From positions 186,001 through 250,000 of the forward strand of contig CALLMF010000002.1 of NCBI GenBank assembly GCA_938006335.1: 64,000 bases of DNA, given 5' to 3'. The stretch comes from an uncultured Granulosicoccaceae bacterium (lineage in GTDB: Bacteria > Pseudomonadota > Gammaproteobacteria > Granulosicoccales > Granulosicoccaceae). The notes under the pieces are model-generated. The model had not been told where the DNA came from, made no database searches, and saw nothing but the letters and a program-made list of their open reading frames with translations. Positions 8,977-18,520 of this stretch are shown here, piece after piece. The translations under genes and the position numbers were made by a program. Numbering within the stretch: position 1 is the stretch's first letter; each line of letters opens with the position of its first letter.

Positions 8977-10101
8977 TCTGGCACTGGCTGAGCACGCGGT
9001 GTCGAATACGCCCAGCGCCCCTGCCAGGCTGGTCTCACGCCACCGCCGTGACGGTGGTGCGAACACATCACGCAGTCCTTGCTTGGCGTCGCGATAGGCT
9101 GACGATGTCGATGCGCAAAACTGATGCGCACGATTTTCCCGGCGTAGCGCTGCCAGTACCTTAAGAGGGCTGACCGATCCGACTTCGACACACAGGTAGG
9201 TGTAGCGCGTCTGGCCTGCCGCACGTCGATACCAACGGGCCAGGCTGCCGTGTGCGTCGTAGGGATTTTCGGGTGCATCGTCGGCAACGTAGGGAAGGCG
9301 GTAGTGAGCCGAAACCGAAGTAGCAACGTTTTCAGGTGTGTCGATGTTGCTACTGCCGATCAAGGTCACTTCAGCGGGTTTTCCGAGGCCGCTGTGAACA
9401 TCCAGGTGTGTGACTTCTGCATGCGACTCGAGTAGTTCGCGCAGAATCTCTTGCAAGCGTCTTGACGATTCGCCAGCTTCCTGACCCCCGTAAAAGAGGC
9501 CCTTTGGGAAGTGGTACTGGCCTTCGGCGATAGCAGCGGCAAGTGGTGCCACGCGGCCCGTCGTAACGACGGTACGCAACGCGTTCGTCAGGAACAGGGC
9601 GGAGTCACACCGTGCGGGTGTACCGCTTGGGTTGATCAAGGCATCGAGCCGAGCGTAGTCAGGGTTGACTGCAGGCAGGGGGCACCCAGGGTCAATGAAA
9701 TTCCGATTGGCGTCCACGTTGTTCTCGTCAACACGCCGAGAGTGTGCAAAGCCGAACGGATTGACGGCGTGCACCATGACCACTCCGACTCCTGTTGGCA
9801 GTCCTGTATTGGCGAGGTGCTGCAGGGCGGCGCATTGTACGGCTCCACCGAGATAGCCCTCTACACCATGTACGCCGCTGCTGAGCACAACGACATGTTC
9901 TGCACCGCTGACGCCTAGTGCCGCAACGTCGACTGAAAGCGGCGCCTGGTCTGGTCCTTGTGCATCGAACGAAATGCTGCGCTGATAGGCGTCACAGACA
10001 CCGGCGGCCTGCTTGAAGCGCCGTCGACTGTCGATATAGTCGCTGGCCCAACGGTCGGAGCCGGGTAGGGATGCGTGGCGCTTGGCGGTCCGCGAACGCA
10101 A
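8947..10101 (-). CDS. DUF2817 / M14-like metallohydrolase family protein
   Basis: 384 residues with DUF2817 family features: LSSGVHGVEGYLGGAVQ with the putative zinc ligands His and Glu, a VHAVNPFGFAHSRRVDENNV segment, and THLDVHSGLG with a further His. These proteins resemble M14 carboxypeptidases and are probably deacylases or peptidases; no substrate is known to me. The start used is TTG at 10101, directly after an in-frame stop. No ATG or GTG is convincing. A different frame just upstream reads like a twin-arginine signal (see findings), so the true N-terminus may be altered by a frameshift. Confidence 0.78.
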   Translation of the reverse strand: MRSRTAKRHASLPGSDRWASDYIDSRRRFKQAAGVCDAYQRSISFDAQGPDQAPLSVDVAALGVSGAEHVVVLSSGVHGVEGYLGGAVQCAALQHLANTGLPTGVGVVMVHAVNPFGFAHSRRVDENNVDANRNFIDPGCPLPAVNPDYARLDALINPSGTPARCDSALFLTNALRTVVTTGRVAPLAAAIAEGQYHFPKGLFYGGQEAGESSRRLQEILRELLESHAEVTHLDVHSGLGKPAEVTLIGSSNIDTPENVATSVSAHYRLPYVADDAPENPYDAHGSLARWYRRAAGQTRYTYLCVEVGSVSPLKVLAALRRENRAHQFCASTSSAYRDAKQGLRDVFAPPSRRWRETSLAGALGVFDTACSASARSVYGTHAFH

Positions 10102-10139
10102 GCTTCAGCCCAAGCGCGACGAATGCACCGGCAAAGACC

Positions 10140-10895
10140 TCACGCCGACTGACGCGGCTTCTCGCACACGTCGCGGTAACGCAACACCGACCCTTTCAAG
10201 CCGTGTTCGAGTGCGTCGGCCGTGATCGCGTGCCCGATGGATACTTCGGCAATGAACGGCACGGCATCCAGCAAGGGCCCGAGGTTGGCGACCGTGAGAT
10301 CGTGACCTGCGTTGATACCAAGACCGGCAGCACGTGCCGCTTCGGCAGTTGCCTGTAGTGCATCGAGTTCACGCCGGGCAGCGTCCGCATCCGCGTGGGT
10401 CGCACCGTAGGGACCGGTGTAGAGCTCCACGCGGTCGCAACCGGTGTCAGCCGCCACGGGCATCTGCGCTGCATCTGCATCTGCGAACAAGGCCACGCGA
10501 TGACCGCTTGCCTTGAGCCTCGCGACGATGGGCGCGAGGTAGTCGACCTGCGTGTTGAAATCCCAGCCATGGTCCGATGTTGCCTGCGCGGGGTCGTCGG
10601 GCACCAGAGTGATCTGCTGCGGGCTTGCGCTTTCTGCAAGCTCGAGGAAGGCGTCGGTGGGGTAGCCCTCGATGTTGTACTCCCGATCCGGAAACTCATC
10701 GCTCAGCAGTTGCTTGAGCGCGGGCACGTCAGTAAAGCGAATATGGCGTTGGTCCGGGCGTGGGTGAACGGTCAAGCCGATCGCGCCGGCCTCAAGGGCC
10801 ATGCGCCCGAAGCCGACCACACTGGGCCAGGGAAGATCGCGTCGGTTTCTGAGCTGCGCGATCGCGTTGAGATTGACTGACAGGCCGGTAGTCAT
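10140..10895 (-). CDS. pdxJ: Pyridoxine 5'-phosphate synthase
   Basis: 251-residue cytoplasmic TIM-barrel enzyme that condenses 3-amino-1-hydroxyacetone phosphate with 1-deoxyxylulose 5-phosphate to make pyridoxine phosphate. The N-terminus [19 protein letters not shown] is diagnostic. The conserved [34 protein letters not shown] and [11 protein letters not shown] segments follow, and [14 protein letters not shown] is near the end. ATG 10895 gives the family N-terminus; the longer frame upstream adds unrelated residues. It lies 38 bases before the DUF2817 start. Confidence 0.95.
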   Translation of the reverse strand: MTTGLSVNLNAIAQLRNRRDLPWPSVVGFGRMALEAGAIGLTVHPRPDQRHIRFTDVPALKQLLSDEFPDREYNIEGYPTDAFLELAESASPQQITLVPDDPAQATSDHGWDFNTQVDYLAPIVARLKASGHRVALFADADAAQMPVAADTGCDRVELYTGPYGATHADADAARRELDALQATAEAARAAGLGINAGHDLTVANLGPLLDAVPFIAEVSIGHAITADALEHGLKGSVLRYRDVCEKPRQSA

Positions 10896-11041
10896 CACCG
10901 CATGGTAGCCGCTTGGGACGCGGTGTGCTCGCCAGGTTCGGGAAGTCAATCCTGCGCCAGGGCTAGCGGCCCGCTAGCGCGTCAGGCCAACGGCACGATT
11001 CCTGATGCGAACAGCGCAAGTCACTCCGCTTCTGATTGCCA

Positions 11042-11419
11042 ATGACCACCGATCGTTCGTCCACCCGGGTGTCGCGCCGCGGGCCCACTCGTCTGGACCT
11101 CATCCGTCTGACCCTGCAAGTACACGGTCGACTGATCGTCTGGGGCGTTGGCTTGCTGGTCCTGACACTCGGTCTTGGGACCTTCGGGATCCTGCGCACG
11201 ATCACCGTCGGTGAGCCGGTCGTGCATACGGCTACCGTGATCGGGATACCGTCAAGTCAGTCAATTCACGTGGAAGTCGAGCTGGAGAGCGGTTCGCGAA
11301 TGATGGTGCCGCGCGGACTTCGTGAGGATCTGGTCGTGGGTGAAGTGGTTGAGGTGACCGAGACCACGAGCGCGCTCAAGAGTCGCAACTTTCAGTTGAC
11401 TGAATCGACGATTGATTGA
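11042..11419 (+). CDS. Hypothetical single-pass membrane protein
   Basis: 125 residues. A basic N-terminal ~35 residues precedes one membrane helix (LIVWGVGLLVLTLGLGTFGI), then about 65 residues rich in Val, Glu and Thr that probably form beta strands outside the membrane. I do not recognise the family. ATG 11042 is chosen over TTG 11036. It is divergent from pdxJ (146 bases apart) and ends 7 bases before the end of the convergent crtB, right at the edge of the photosynthesis cluster, so it may or may not belong to it. Confidence 0.65.
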   Translation: MTTDRSSTRVSRRGPTRLDLIRLTLQVHGRLIVWGVGLLVLTLGLGTFGILRTITVGEPVVHTATVIGIPSSQSIHVEVELESGSRMMVPRGLREDLVVGEVVEVTETTSALKSRNFQLTESTID

Positions 11420-11426
11420 GCGCCGG

Positions 11427-12461
11427 TCATCGACCCGCTTGTCGCGCATGCAGTGAGCCGAACAAGTTGACGAGGCGCTCGGTGGCCGATTGATAGGGCG
11501 TCGACTCGACGTCCTCCAGCAAGTATCGCGTCTCGGCCAGTGGCGGCCAGGCGAGGGTGTCCTGGCGTTCCACTGTGTCATCCCGGTACGGGATCGTGAC
11601 GGCCGCCTTGGCCAGCAATGCGGCTTTGCGTGTTCGGGGTACCACCGCACGACGAGACACGGAATCGTAGTCCTGTTGGGCAAGTTCGCGGCCAATCGCC
11701 GAGTAGATCAAGCGTGCCGCACGAATGCCGGGTCGGCAACGCAACGGTAGTAGTACAAGCCCCGCATCCGAGCGTCGGTACAGAATGTCGGCGTAGTTCA
11801 ACAAGCGCTTGCACATCGCAGCGATACGCGCATCCGGTGTCGGGTTGGCAAGCCACTGATCAGCGTCAATCCGGTACTCCTCAAACCACTGACGTGGAAG
11901 GTAGATCCTGCCCATGCGCGCATCCTCACCGATGTCACGTGCGATGTTGGTCAATTGCATGGCAACGCCCAGATCACACGCACGCGCGACCGCACGCTCG
12001 TCCGAGCTACCCATGATCAGCGACATCATGGCACCCACGCAGCCAGCGACTCGCGCAGCGTAGTCATAGAGCTCCGACAGGGTCTGGTACTCACGCCCCT
12101 GGGCATCCCAGGCAAGGCCTTCGATGAGCGCAGCGGGCAGTGCGCGGGGGATATCGAATCGAGTGACGACCTCGGCAAGGGCGCGGTCTTCGGCATGCGG
12201 ACCCGGTTGCCCGGCGTACACCGCGTCGAGCCGTGCATAGAGGTCGGTTATGGCTTCATCACCCGCATCATCAGCATCGATGAGATCGTCGGCAATACGA
12301 CAAAACGCGTACAAGCCGATCGCCGGCAAGGCGATGTCGCGCGGCAGCAGCCACGATGCCATGTGAAAGCTATGCGAGCCGGCACGGATCAGCTGCTTGC
12401 AGGCGGCCAGTTCGTCCGCTGTCCTGATGTCTCCTCGTTCAGGCGCTGGCAGCTGTGGCAT
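11427..12461 (-). CDS. crtB: Phytoene synthase
   Basis: 344-residue squalene/phytoene synthase family enzyme joining two geranylgeranyl diphosphates into phytoene, the first committed carotenoid step. The two Asp-rich substrate-Mg motifs are visible: DDLID in AFCRIADDLIDADD (about residue 58) and NIARDIGEDARMGRIYLP (about 170). The conserved FHMASWLLP start and CVGAMMSLIMG segment also match. It is the last gene of the long minus-strand bchF-to-crtB transcription unit and overlaps the end of bchO by 23 bases. The C-terminus runs to the cluster boundary. Confidence 0.95.
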   Translation of the reverse strand: MPQLPAPERGDIRTADELAACKQLIRAGSHSFHMASWLLPRDIALPAIGLYAFCRIADDLIDADDAGDEAITDLYARLDAVYAGQPGPHAEDRALAEVVTRFDIPRALPAALIEGLAWDAQGREYQTLSELYDYAARVAGCVGAMMSLIMGSSDERAVARACDLGVAMQLTNIARDIGEDARMGRIYLPRQWFEEYRIDADQWLANPTPDARIAAMCKRLLNYADILYRRSDAGLVLLPLRCRPGIRAARLIYSAIGRELAQQDYDSVSRRAVVPRTRKAALLAKAAVTIPYRDDTVERQDTLAWPPLAETRYLLEDVESTPYQSATERLVNLFGSLHARQAGR

Positions 12462-13377
12462 GGGCTTCTCCGTCGTCGATAGGGTGGTCCGTAGCAGTGT
12501 CCGCTACAGGCATGTACTTCTTGATGAATCTGGCGACATCCGTCGGGGACTCTTCGTGCGCGAGATGCCCAAGGCCCTCGAGTATGTCCAGGGTGGAACC
12601 CGCTATCGCCTGATGCAGTCGACAGGCTTCCCGCGGGGCGATCATCCGGTCGCGTGCAGCAGCCATAAGGTGTACGGGAAGCGTCAAGCGGTGCAATTGC
12701 GGGTACAAGCGCTCGAGTTGCCACGCCGCCATCATGCGCAACGCACCTTTGACATGGGCAGGATCGGCGCACAGTCGTTGGTAGGCATGCATGCTGTCGG
12801 CATCGAGTGTCGAACCTGTCTGGCGCAACAGGCGTTCGAACACCGAGGGGTCCTGTAAGCGCCGTGCAAACAGGCCAGTCAGGAGGCGCGTGTTCGCGCT
12901 GGCGCGTGCAATCGGTGAGAACGTGATACGGGCCAGCCCGTTGAGAGGCACCATCGCACCGTTCAGGCTGAACAGTCGCGACAAGGTCCCGGGTTCCTGC
13001 AAGGACATCTGCGCGAGTATTGCAGCGCCCGCAGAATGTCCGATGCCGATGATCTCCTGATCAAAAAGGCGTTGTTCCTGGTGAATCAACCGAAGAATTG
13101 ACGACGCCATGCCAGGTAGTGAGTAGTCTGTCTGCTGTGAACTGCGGTAACGCCCATGCCCCGGCAGGTCCAGTGCGATGACGCGTCGCTGCTCGGCCAG
13201 CATCGGTACGAGCTTGTTCCACGAATGTGTGGACGCCCCCGTGCCGTGAAGCAACAGGCACACCGTGCCCTCTGCGGGGCCCGTGATCTCGACATGCCAT
13301 TGCTCTGCGCCACAGCGAATACTGCGATGCTCTGTTGCGCCGGGAGGTCGTGCTTGATGTGCGCGTAACGTGCTCAT
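12439..13377 (-). CDS. bchO: BchO, alpha/beta hydrolase associated with Mg-chelatase
   Basis: 312-residue alpha/beta-hydrolase fold protein: LLLHGTGASTHSWNKL oxyanion region, nucleophile elbow GIGHSAGAA, and a late His in LGHLAHEESP. In purple bacteria BchO sits with bchD and bchI and is called a putative magnesium-chelatase accessory protein; its reaction is unknown. The ATG overlaps the bchD stop by four bases (ATGA), and the 3' end overlaps crtB, so the order bchI-bchD-bchO-crtB is translationally linked. Confidence 0.92.
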   Translation of the reverse strand: MSTLRAHQARPPGATEHRSIRCGAEQWHVEITGPAEGTVCLLLHGTGASTHSWNKLVPMLAEQRRVIALDLPGHGRYRSSQQTDYSLPGMASSILRLIHQEQRLFDQEIIGIGHSAGAAILAQMSLQEPGTLSRLFSLNGAMVPLNGLARITFSPIARASANTRLLTGLFARRLQDPSVFERLLRQTGSTLDADSMHAYQRLCADPAHVKGALRMMAAWQLERLYPQLHRLTLPVHLMAAARDRMIAPREACRLHQAIAGSTLDILEGLGHLAHEESPTDVARFIKKYMPVADTATDHPIDDGEAHATAASA

Positions 13378-15272
13378 GCCCGCCCCATGACGATGTCGGG
13401 CAGGGCTTCCACTCCCGAGCGTGGCAGTGGCAGGTAGCGCGCCTGCATCACACCAGCAAGCCGTTGTGCCGGCGCGCGCGGGCGTGGTGATGTATCCACG
13501 AACAACAGTCGCGCTCCGAGACTTGCCAGGTGCCGTGCCTGTATTTCGGCATCTGCGGTAGCTGTGGCGCGATCGTGGCTACCGTCCAGCGCGACGTTGG
13601 CGCGGGCATCGGTCATGAACACGGCCACCGGGAATTCACCGGCGCGTTGCAACTGCTGCAACACCTGCTCTGCGGCTTGCAGTCCAGCGGCGAGTGGCGT
13701 GCCACCTCCGCCGGGTAACCCCTGTAGCGTTCGTTTGGCGCGTGTCAGTGATCGTGTGGGCGGTAGTGCCAGGGTTGCTCCCTGCTTGCTGAAGGTGATC
13801 AGCGCAACACGATCACGGCGTATGTAACACTCACCCAGCATCAGCTGCGTAGCGCCCTTGGCTTCCGCCAGCCGGTGCATCGCAGCGGACCCCGAAGCAT
13901 CGACCACGAATACCGTTGTGCTACGAGGTGATTGCTTGAAACGCTTGACGCGCAGGTCCGAGCTGCGGATGGCGAGGCAACGTCGCGAGGTTGAAGCGCT
14001 GCTCGCCGCCTGCTGCTGGCGCACGCGTTGATGCGGTATCGCGGCTTTCAGTGTCTCCAGCACATCGAGTCGTGCCAGCTGTTGACGACTGCGAGGCCTG
14101 CGCACTCCTGCAGGTCGACCACGAGCACCGTTCAGCACGAAAACCCGTCGATCACGACCGGAGCTCGCAAGCCCCTGCGAAGAGGTATTGCGGTGTCGTC
14201 GCTGCTGCAGACTATCCAGGACATTACCCGGTAGTACTGCCGCTGCTGCATCGATCAGTCGCTCGAGGCTGGAGTCGTCATGGTCGCCCGCGTCTTCGTC
14301 GGCCGATGGCTCATTCGCCCCGGTTGATCCTGGAGGCACCGGATCGTCGGACGGCGCGCTGTCGGTGTCAGCTGCTGAATCCGATGCCTGTTCGCTCTCT
14401 TCGGCCGACTGCTGGTCGGTGGTCTCCGGCGCCGGCTCCAGGAGTGGCGGTTGCGCGCGCGCGCGTGGCCCCAGCGCGAGTTGCACGCCAATGGCCGCGT
14501 CTTCTTCGCTGACGTGTGAGCGTCCGTGAATCGCCGCGTGCACGCGAGCGACACGTAGGCAGGCGTTGATGGCGTGTATCGAGTCGATGCCCAAGCGAAG
14601 GCTGAGCTGCGTGATATCACGCAACACGGCATCGGGTACGTCGACGGCCGTGATCGCCATTGCTGTGACCGGCGATACTTTCATCTCGGACAGCAGAGTG
14701 TCGTGAGCACGCACTGCATCTTCCAGTACCGCGGCCGGGACGGTTGGCAAAGACACATGGAGCGCCAGTCGCTCGCCGAGAGCGGTGTCCGCGATTCCGG
14801 CCTCATCCTCAAGACTCTCATCGAACACCAGCAAGGCAGAACGTGCGGCCGTTGGTGCGGTGTCCGGGGACTGATCCAGTGCCTGATCCAGTGCCTGTGC
14901 CAGCACGTGCAGCACAGGCGTAGACAGCCGATCCGCGGCGGGCAGAAGCAGAACCCCGCCGCGTGCCCGCGAGAGTAGCCCTTCGCGATGCACGGGCTTC
15001 CCTGTCGCCAGGGTTTGCGCCGTATCGAGCCCTCCAAGCAGTTGCTCAGTCGACGTGTTCTGTGTCATCCGATAAACGCTGCGAGAATCCTCGATGCGCG
15101 CGTGCAGACTATCCCGTACTGGACCTGCAGGCCCACGAACCAGCAAACCACGAAGACCGACCGGATCAACCATCAGCAGCTCGGTTGCGAGCAGCGCCAG
15201 GCGCAGTTGAAGACCGGCACCCGCCCAGTCGGGATCGGACGGAAACCCGAAGTGCTCGGTCGGCGCGGACAT
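13374..15272 (-). CDS. bchD: Magnesium chelatase subunit D
   Basis: 632-residue subunit of the ATP-dependent chelatase that inserts Mg2+ into protoporphyrin IX with BchH and BchI. An AAA-like N-terminal domain (to about residue 260, with degenerate nucleotide motifs) leads into an acidic Pro/Ser/Asp-rich linker (about 270-345) and a C-terminal von Willebrand A/integrin-I domain with MIDAS motif FVVDASGSA. ATG 15272 (MSAPTEHFGFP) fits the family; longer frames run back into bchI. It begins 34 bases after the bchI stop and overlaps bchO by four bases. Confidence 0.93.
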   Translation of the reverse strand: MSAPTEHFGFPSDPDWAGAGLQLRLALLATELLMVDPVGLRGLLVRGPAGPVRDSLHARIEDSRSVYRMTQNTSTEQLLGGLDTAQTLATGKPVHREGLLSRARGGVLLLPAADRLSTPVLHVLAQALDQALDQSPDTAPTAARSALLVFDESLEDEAGIADTALGERLALHVSLPTVPAAVLEDAVRAHDTLLSEMKVSPVTAMAITAVDVPDAVLRDITQLSLRLGIDSIHAINACLRVARVHAAIHGRSHVSEEDAAIGVQLALGPRARAQPPLLEPAPETTDQQSAEESEQASDSAADTDSAPSDDPVPPGSTGANEPSADEDAGDHDDSSLERLIDAAAAVLPGNVLDSLQQRRHRNTSSQGLASSGRDRRVFVLNGARGRPAGVRRPRSRQQLARLDVLETLKAAIPHQRVRQQQAASSASTSRRCLAIRSSDLRVKRFKQSPRSTTVFVVDASGSAAMHRLAEAKGATQLMLGECYIRRDRVALITFSKQGATLALPPTRSLTRAKRTLQGLPGGGGTPLAAGLQAAEQVLQQLQRAGEFPVAVFMTDARANVALDGSHDRATATADAEIQARHLASLGARLLFVDTSPRPRAPAQRLAGVMQARYLPLPRSGVEALPDIVMGRA

Positions 15273-15306
15273 CACCAGCGCCTCCACGAGCCGTTTCGTG
15301 GGGTCT

Positions 15307-16338
15307 TCACGCGGCCAGCCCGACCGCATCGAGTGCGCGCTGTACACGCGCTCGCGAGCCGGTATCGTCGAGAGGATCACGACGCAAGCGATGAGACAGG
15401 GCCATCGCCGCAACGCGGGCGATGTGCGCATCGTCAACTGCATCTGCCCCATCGAGAGCGGCGCAGGCGCGACAGGCACGCAACAAGGTGAGTTCGCCGC
15501 GCAAGCCATCCGTTCCTAGCGCCATGCACAGCTCCGTCATGCGGCGCAAGGAGGTGTCGTCGACGGCTATGGAGCTGAGTCGAGCGCGTGCCGTTTCGAT
15601 ACGCTCGCGCTCGCGCTGGTCCTTCAGGGAATAGCGTTTGGCAAATGCAGCAGGGTCACGCTCGAAGTCGTCACGCATGCGCACGATCTGCATGCGCTCG
15701 TCGATGTCGGTGGGCGTGCTCACTTCGATCGACAGGCCAAAGCGATCAAGCAACTGTGGGCGCAGCTCACCTTCTTCCGGGTTGCCGCTACCGACCAGGA
15801 TGAAGCGCGCACCATGCTTGATGCTGAGCCCATCCCGTTCAACCACATTCACGCCCGATACGGCCACGTCGAGGAGCACGTCGACGATGTGATCCTCCAA
15901 CAGGTTGACCTCGTCGATGTACAGAAAGCCCCTGTGCGCCGCGGCGAGCAAACCGGGCTCGAAGGCCTTCACACCACTTACCAGGGCTTTTTCGATGTCC
16001 AGCGCGCCGACGACACGATCCTCGGTGGCTCCGAGTGGCAGGTCCACGACCGGGGCATGTGTGGATATGGATGGCAAGTCGCCTTTGGTCGCGCGTTCCG
16101 TGCACTCCGGGCAGAACTGCGATCGATCGGCCGGATTGCACGCGTAGCGGCAGCCTTCAACAACGTCCATCGCGGGAAGCAATGCTGCCAGCGCACGCAT
16201 CGCGGTAGTCTTGCCCGTGCCGCGATCACCGAAGACCAGTACGCCACTGATCGTTGCGTCTACCGCTGCCATTTGCAGGGCGAGCTTCATGTCTTCCTGG
16301 CCGACGATGGCCGAAAAGGGAAAGACGGGTGTACTCAC
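15307..16338 (-). CDS. bchI: Magnesium chelatase subunit I
   Basis: 343-residue AAA+ ATPase of Mg-chelatase. Walker A GDRGTGKTT (about residues 38-46), Walker B LYIDEVNLLEDH, sensor-1 region VGSGNPEEGELRPQLLDRFG with the arginine finger, and GADGLRGEL-like sensor-2 region (TDGLRGELTLLRA) are all present. The start is GTG 16338, which overlaps the puhE stop as GTGA. BchI hexamers associate with BchD and drive BchH. It sits inside the bchF-to-crtB superoperon. Confidence 0.96.
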   Translation of the reverse strand: MSTPVFPFSAIVGQEDMKLALQMAAVDATISGVLVFGDRGTGKTTAMRALAALLPAMDVVEGCRYACNPADRSQFCPECTERATKGDLPSISTHAPVVDLPLGATEDRVVGALDIEKALVSGVKAFEPGLLAAAHRGFLYIDEVNLLEDHIVDVLLDVAVSGVNVVERDGLSIKHGARFILVGSGNPEEGELRPQLLDRFGLSIEVSTPTDIDERMQIVRMRDDFERDPAAFAKRYSLKDQRERERIETARARLSSIAVDDTSLRRMTELCMALGTDGLRGELTLLRACRACAALDGADAVDDAHIARVAAMALSHRLRRDPLDDTGSRARVQRALDAVGLAA

Positions 16339-17114
16339 GAGGTTGCTCTGCGTGCCGGAGAAGAAGTGTCGAACACGCGACTCCAGAGTCGGCTATCTGC
16401 AATCGGCAGCGCCATGAACAGGTGTTCGATAACGGCGAGGATCAGCAGGCTTGCGGGTAGTCCGTAGGCCAGTGCACTGGCGCCCTCGGTGCGCATGGCG
16501 GTGACCAGAAGGGCAGCCAGGGCAAGACTGGCAAGCGTCAGCGACAGTATGAAGAACGGTGTGATTGGCGCATTGCGGATGTAGCTTGCAAGGTAGGCCA
16601 TACGCTCCGGGAACCAGTGCGTCGCAAAGTGCGGTACGCCGAGAAACAGATTGAGCTTGGCGCTCCAGCGCATCAGCCACAAGACAAGAAAGGCATACAG
16701 ACCTGTCGGGTTGGCGCTGCCCCATAGCAAGGCGGTGATGCCAAGACCTGTCGCAACGACAGTCAGCTCATGCCAGATACTGGCTGACAAGGCCGTCCTG
16801 AACCGTTGCGTCGTATCGAGGCCCTGGGGGCAAGGACGCGTGTGCGTACCGGTGATGAGTCCGAGGTAGTAGCTGAGCTCAAGGCATCCCCACAGCGCTA
16901 CACCTGCAACAAAGGCCACAAAGTGCGCCGCCCCGTGGGTTACACCGGAGCTCTGCGCAAGCGTGACAACGGCAATCAGCGCCGCGACAGCCAGTGCCAT
17001 CCGCACCATCAGCGAGTTGGGTTGCCGGATGCGGTGTTGCAAGATCAGGACGACAGCCGTACCTGCCCACCAGATCAGAACGACGAACAGCAGGGCGGCG
17101 AGTACGCTTGTCAC
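16335..17114 (-). CDS. puhE: PuhE, putative photosynthetic complex assembly protein
   Basis: 259-residue polytopic membrane protein of the PuhE (DUF3623) family, with about seven hydrophobic segments. The central conserved stretch KLNLFLGVPHFATHWFPERM is the best signature. PuhE proteins affect reaction-centre assembly and bacteriochlorophyll supply in Rhodobacter; the mechanism is not known. The start is GTG 17114, 17 bases after acsF. The puhA-puhB-puhC-orf95-acsF-puhE order is the usual one in purple bacteria. Confidence 0.9.
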   Translation of the reverse strand: MTSVLAALLFVVLIWWAGTAVVLILQHRIRQPNSLMVRMALAVAALIAVVTLAQSSGVTHGAAHFVAFVAGVALWGCLELSYYLGLITGTHTRPCPQGLDTTQRFRTALSASIWHELTVVATGLGITALLWGSANPTGLYAFLVLWLMRWSAKLNLFLGVPHFATHWFPERMAYLASYIRNAPITPFFILSLTLASLALAALLVTAMRTEGASALAYGLPASLLILAVIEHLFMALPIADSRLWSRVFDTSSPARRATS

Positions 17115-17130
17115 CGAGGGAATCCGGGCG

Positions 17131-18219
17131 CTACCAGATCGGTGTCATCCGCACGGTATCCGGTAGCGTGTTGCTATGGGTACGCATGCAGTAGAGCCGT
17201 GCAAACACCCAGGCAGAGCCTGCCATGTGGACACCGCGTTTGAACAGTCCTGCCGGACCACCGGTGCGCTTGCCCTCGGCAATGGCGTTGGCGTGATCGT
17301 TCATCGAATTGAGAAGTTCGCGGAACTTCGGATTCTCGATCGGTAGCGTCATCGGGTAGACCTGTCGTGTGATCTCGGAACACACGCGAAAAACCTCCAT
17401 ATCGTACTCGGTTGGATCAACTCCCAGCGCCTTGTGAAATTCCGGGCGCGCATGGTCTCGCACATACATCGTGGCGAACACCGCGAGCACGAAAAACCGG
17501 ATCCACAGACGGTTGTGGCCCTCGAGCAACTTGGCGTTGGCGCGCATGATCAGTGCAAAGGCGTCACCGTGCCGGAACTCATCATTGCACCAGTTCTCGA
17601 ACCAGCTGAAGATCGGGTGGAACTGATTGTCGGGATGCTTCTCGAGATGACGAAAGATCGTGATGTATCGTGCGTATCCGATCTTCTCCGACAAGTAGGT
17701 GGCGTAGAAGATGAACTTGGGCTTGAAGAAGGTGTACTTCTTGGTCTTGGTCAGAAAGCTCAGGTCTACGCCGATGCCATAGTCCTTGAGCGTTTCGTTG
17801 ATGAAGCCTGCGTGGCGTGCTTCGTCGCGGGTCATCAGCCCGAACAACTCCTTGATGTCAGGGTTGGTGATGCGCTTCTTGATCTCCGAGTACAAGACGG
17901 CGCCGGAGAACTCAGCGGTCAACGAGCTGACCAGAAAATCGATGAACTCTTCGCGCAGGCCTTCAGGCAGGTCCTCGAGCTTTTCCTCAAAATGCTTGTC
18001 ACGCTTGAAATGCGCGCGGTTGACGTCGCGCTTCATTTCGGCGATGAGCGCGTCCCATTCTTCGCGTACGGGGCTCACATCGATGCGATCCATCTCATCG
18101 AAATCGGTGGTGTAGAAACGCGGACTCAGGATGGTGTCCTGCGCGGCGATGTCGTTGGTGTTGGCATCAGCGTCGGCAGTTACCTTTGGCGCGGGCCGCT
18201 CGAGTGTGGATGTGCTCAT
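17131..18219 (-). CDS. acsF: Mg-protoporphyrin IX monomethyl ester oxidative cyclase (aerobic)
   Basis: 362-residue diiron monooxygenase that forms the fifth (isocyclic) ring of chlorophylls, using O2. The diiron ligands lie in the RDEARHAGF motif (about residue 140) and in [10 protein letters not shown] (about 225), with [10 protein letters not shown] upstream. ATG 18219 has a strong GGAGAAAGG ribosome site and overlaps the stop of the preceding small gene (ATGA); an upstream ATG four codons earlier is less likely. No bchE (anaerobic cyclase) is seen in the window, so bacteriochlorophyll synthesis here depends at least partly on oxygen. Confidence 0.96.
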   Translation of the reverse strand: MSTSTLERPAPKVTADADANTNDIAAQDTILSPRFYTTDFDEMDRIDVSPVREEWDALIAEMKRDVNRAHFKRDKHFEEKLEDLPEGLREEFIDFLVSSLTAEFSGAVLYSEIKKRITNPDIKELFGLMTRDEARHAGFINETLKDYGIGVDLSFLTKTKKYTFFKPKFIFYATYLSEKIGYARYITIFRHLEKHPDNQFHPIFSWFENWCNDEFRHGDAFALIMRANAKLLEGHNRLWIRFFVLAVFATMYVRDHARPEFHKALGVDPTEYDMEVFRVCSEITRQVYPMTLPIENPKFRELLNSMNDHANAIAEGKRTGGPAGLFKRGVHMAGSAWVFARLYCMRTHSNTLPDTVRMTPIW

Positions 18220-18503
18220 ACCTTTCTCCATTCGGTGAAGCTGTTTTCCAGCAACTCGGTCATTTCAAATCGACCCGCAACGCGCGTCCATTGATCCTCC
18301 AGCCAGCTGGAGCGTTTCACCACGGCGTTTCGTCGCAGCGTGCAGGTCTCGCCGAAGGCAGGGTCGATCGGCTCACCCTGGATGGTGACCTCATCGCCGG
18401 GTCGCAGCTCCAGGTTGTTGTCGAGCGTGACGTGGGCGTGCAGGCTTGACGCCGTGTGCTCGACTTCGATCGTACAACCCACCTCAAAGCGTCTTTTCGG
18501 CAT
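18216..18503 (-). CDS. Conserved small protein between puhC and acsF
   Basis: 95 residues, soluble-looking and beta-rich in the first half ([30 protein letters not shown]). A charged, probably helical second half contains [16 protein letters not shown]. No Cys pairs, signal or membrane helix. I know of hypothetical genes at this place in other photosynthesis clusters but of no function. ATG 18503 has GAGG upstream and is preferred to GTG 18512. The stop overlaps the acsF start by four bases, so it is probably coupled to cyclase synthesis. Confidence 0.8.
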   Translation of the reverse strand: MPKRRFEVGCTIEVEHTASSLHAHVTLDNNLELRPGDEVTIQGEPIDPAFGETCTLRRNAVVKRSSWLEDQWTRVAGRFEMTELLENSFTEWRKV

Positions 18504-18520
18504 ATCGATCACCCTCTTGT

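Noticed and set aside
14188-14529. Possible repeat or CRISPR-like region inside bchD
   Set aside because: The repetition is only codon-level low complexity from the acidic Pro/Ser linker; there are no regular spacers.
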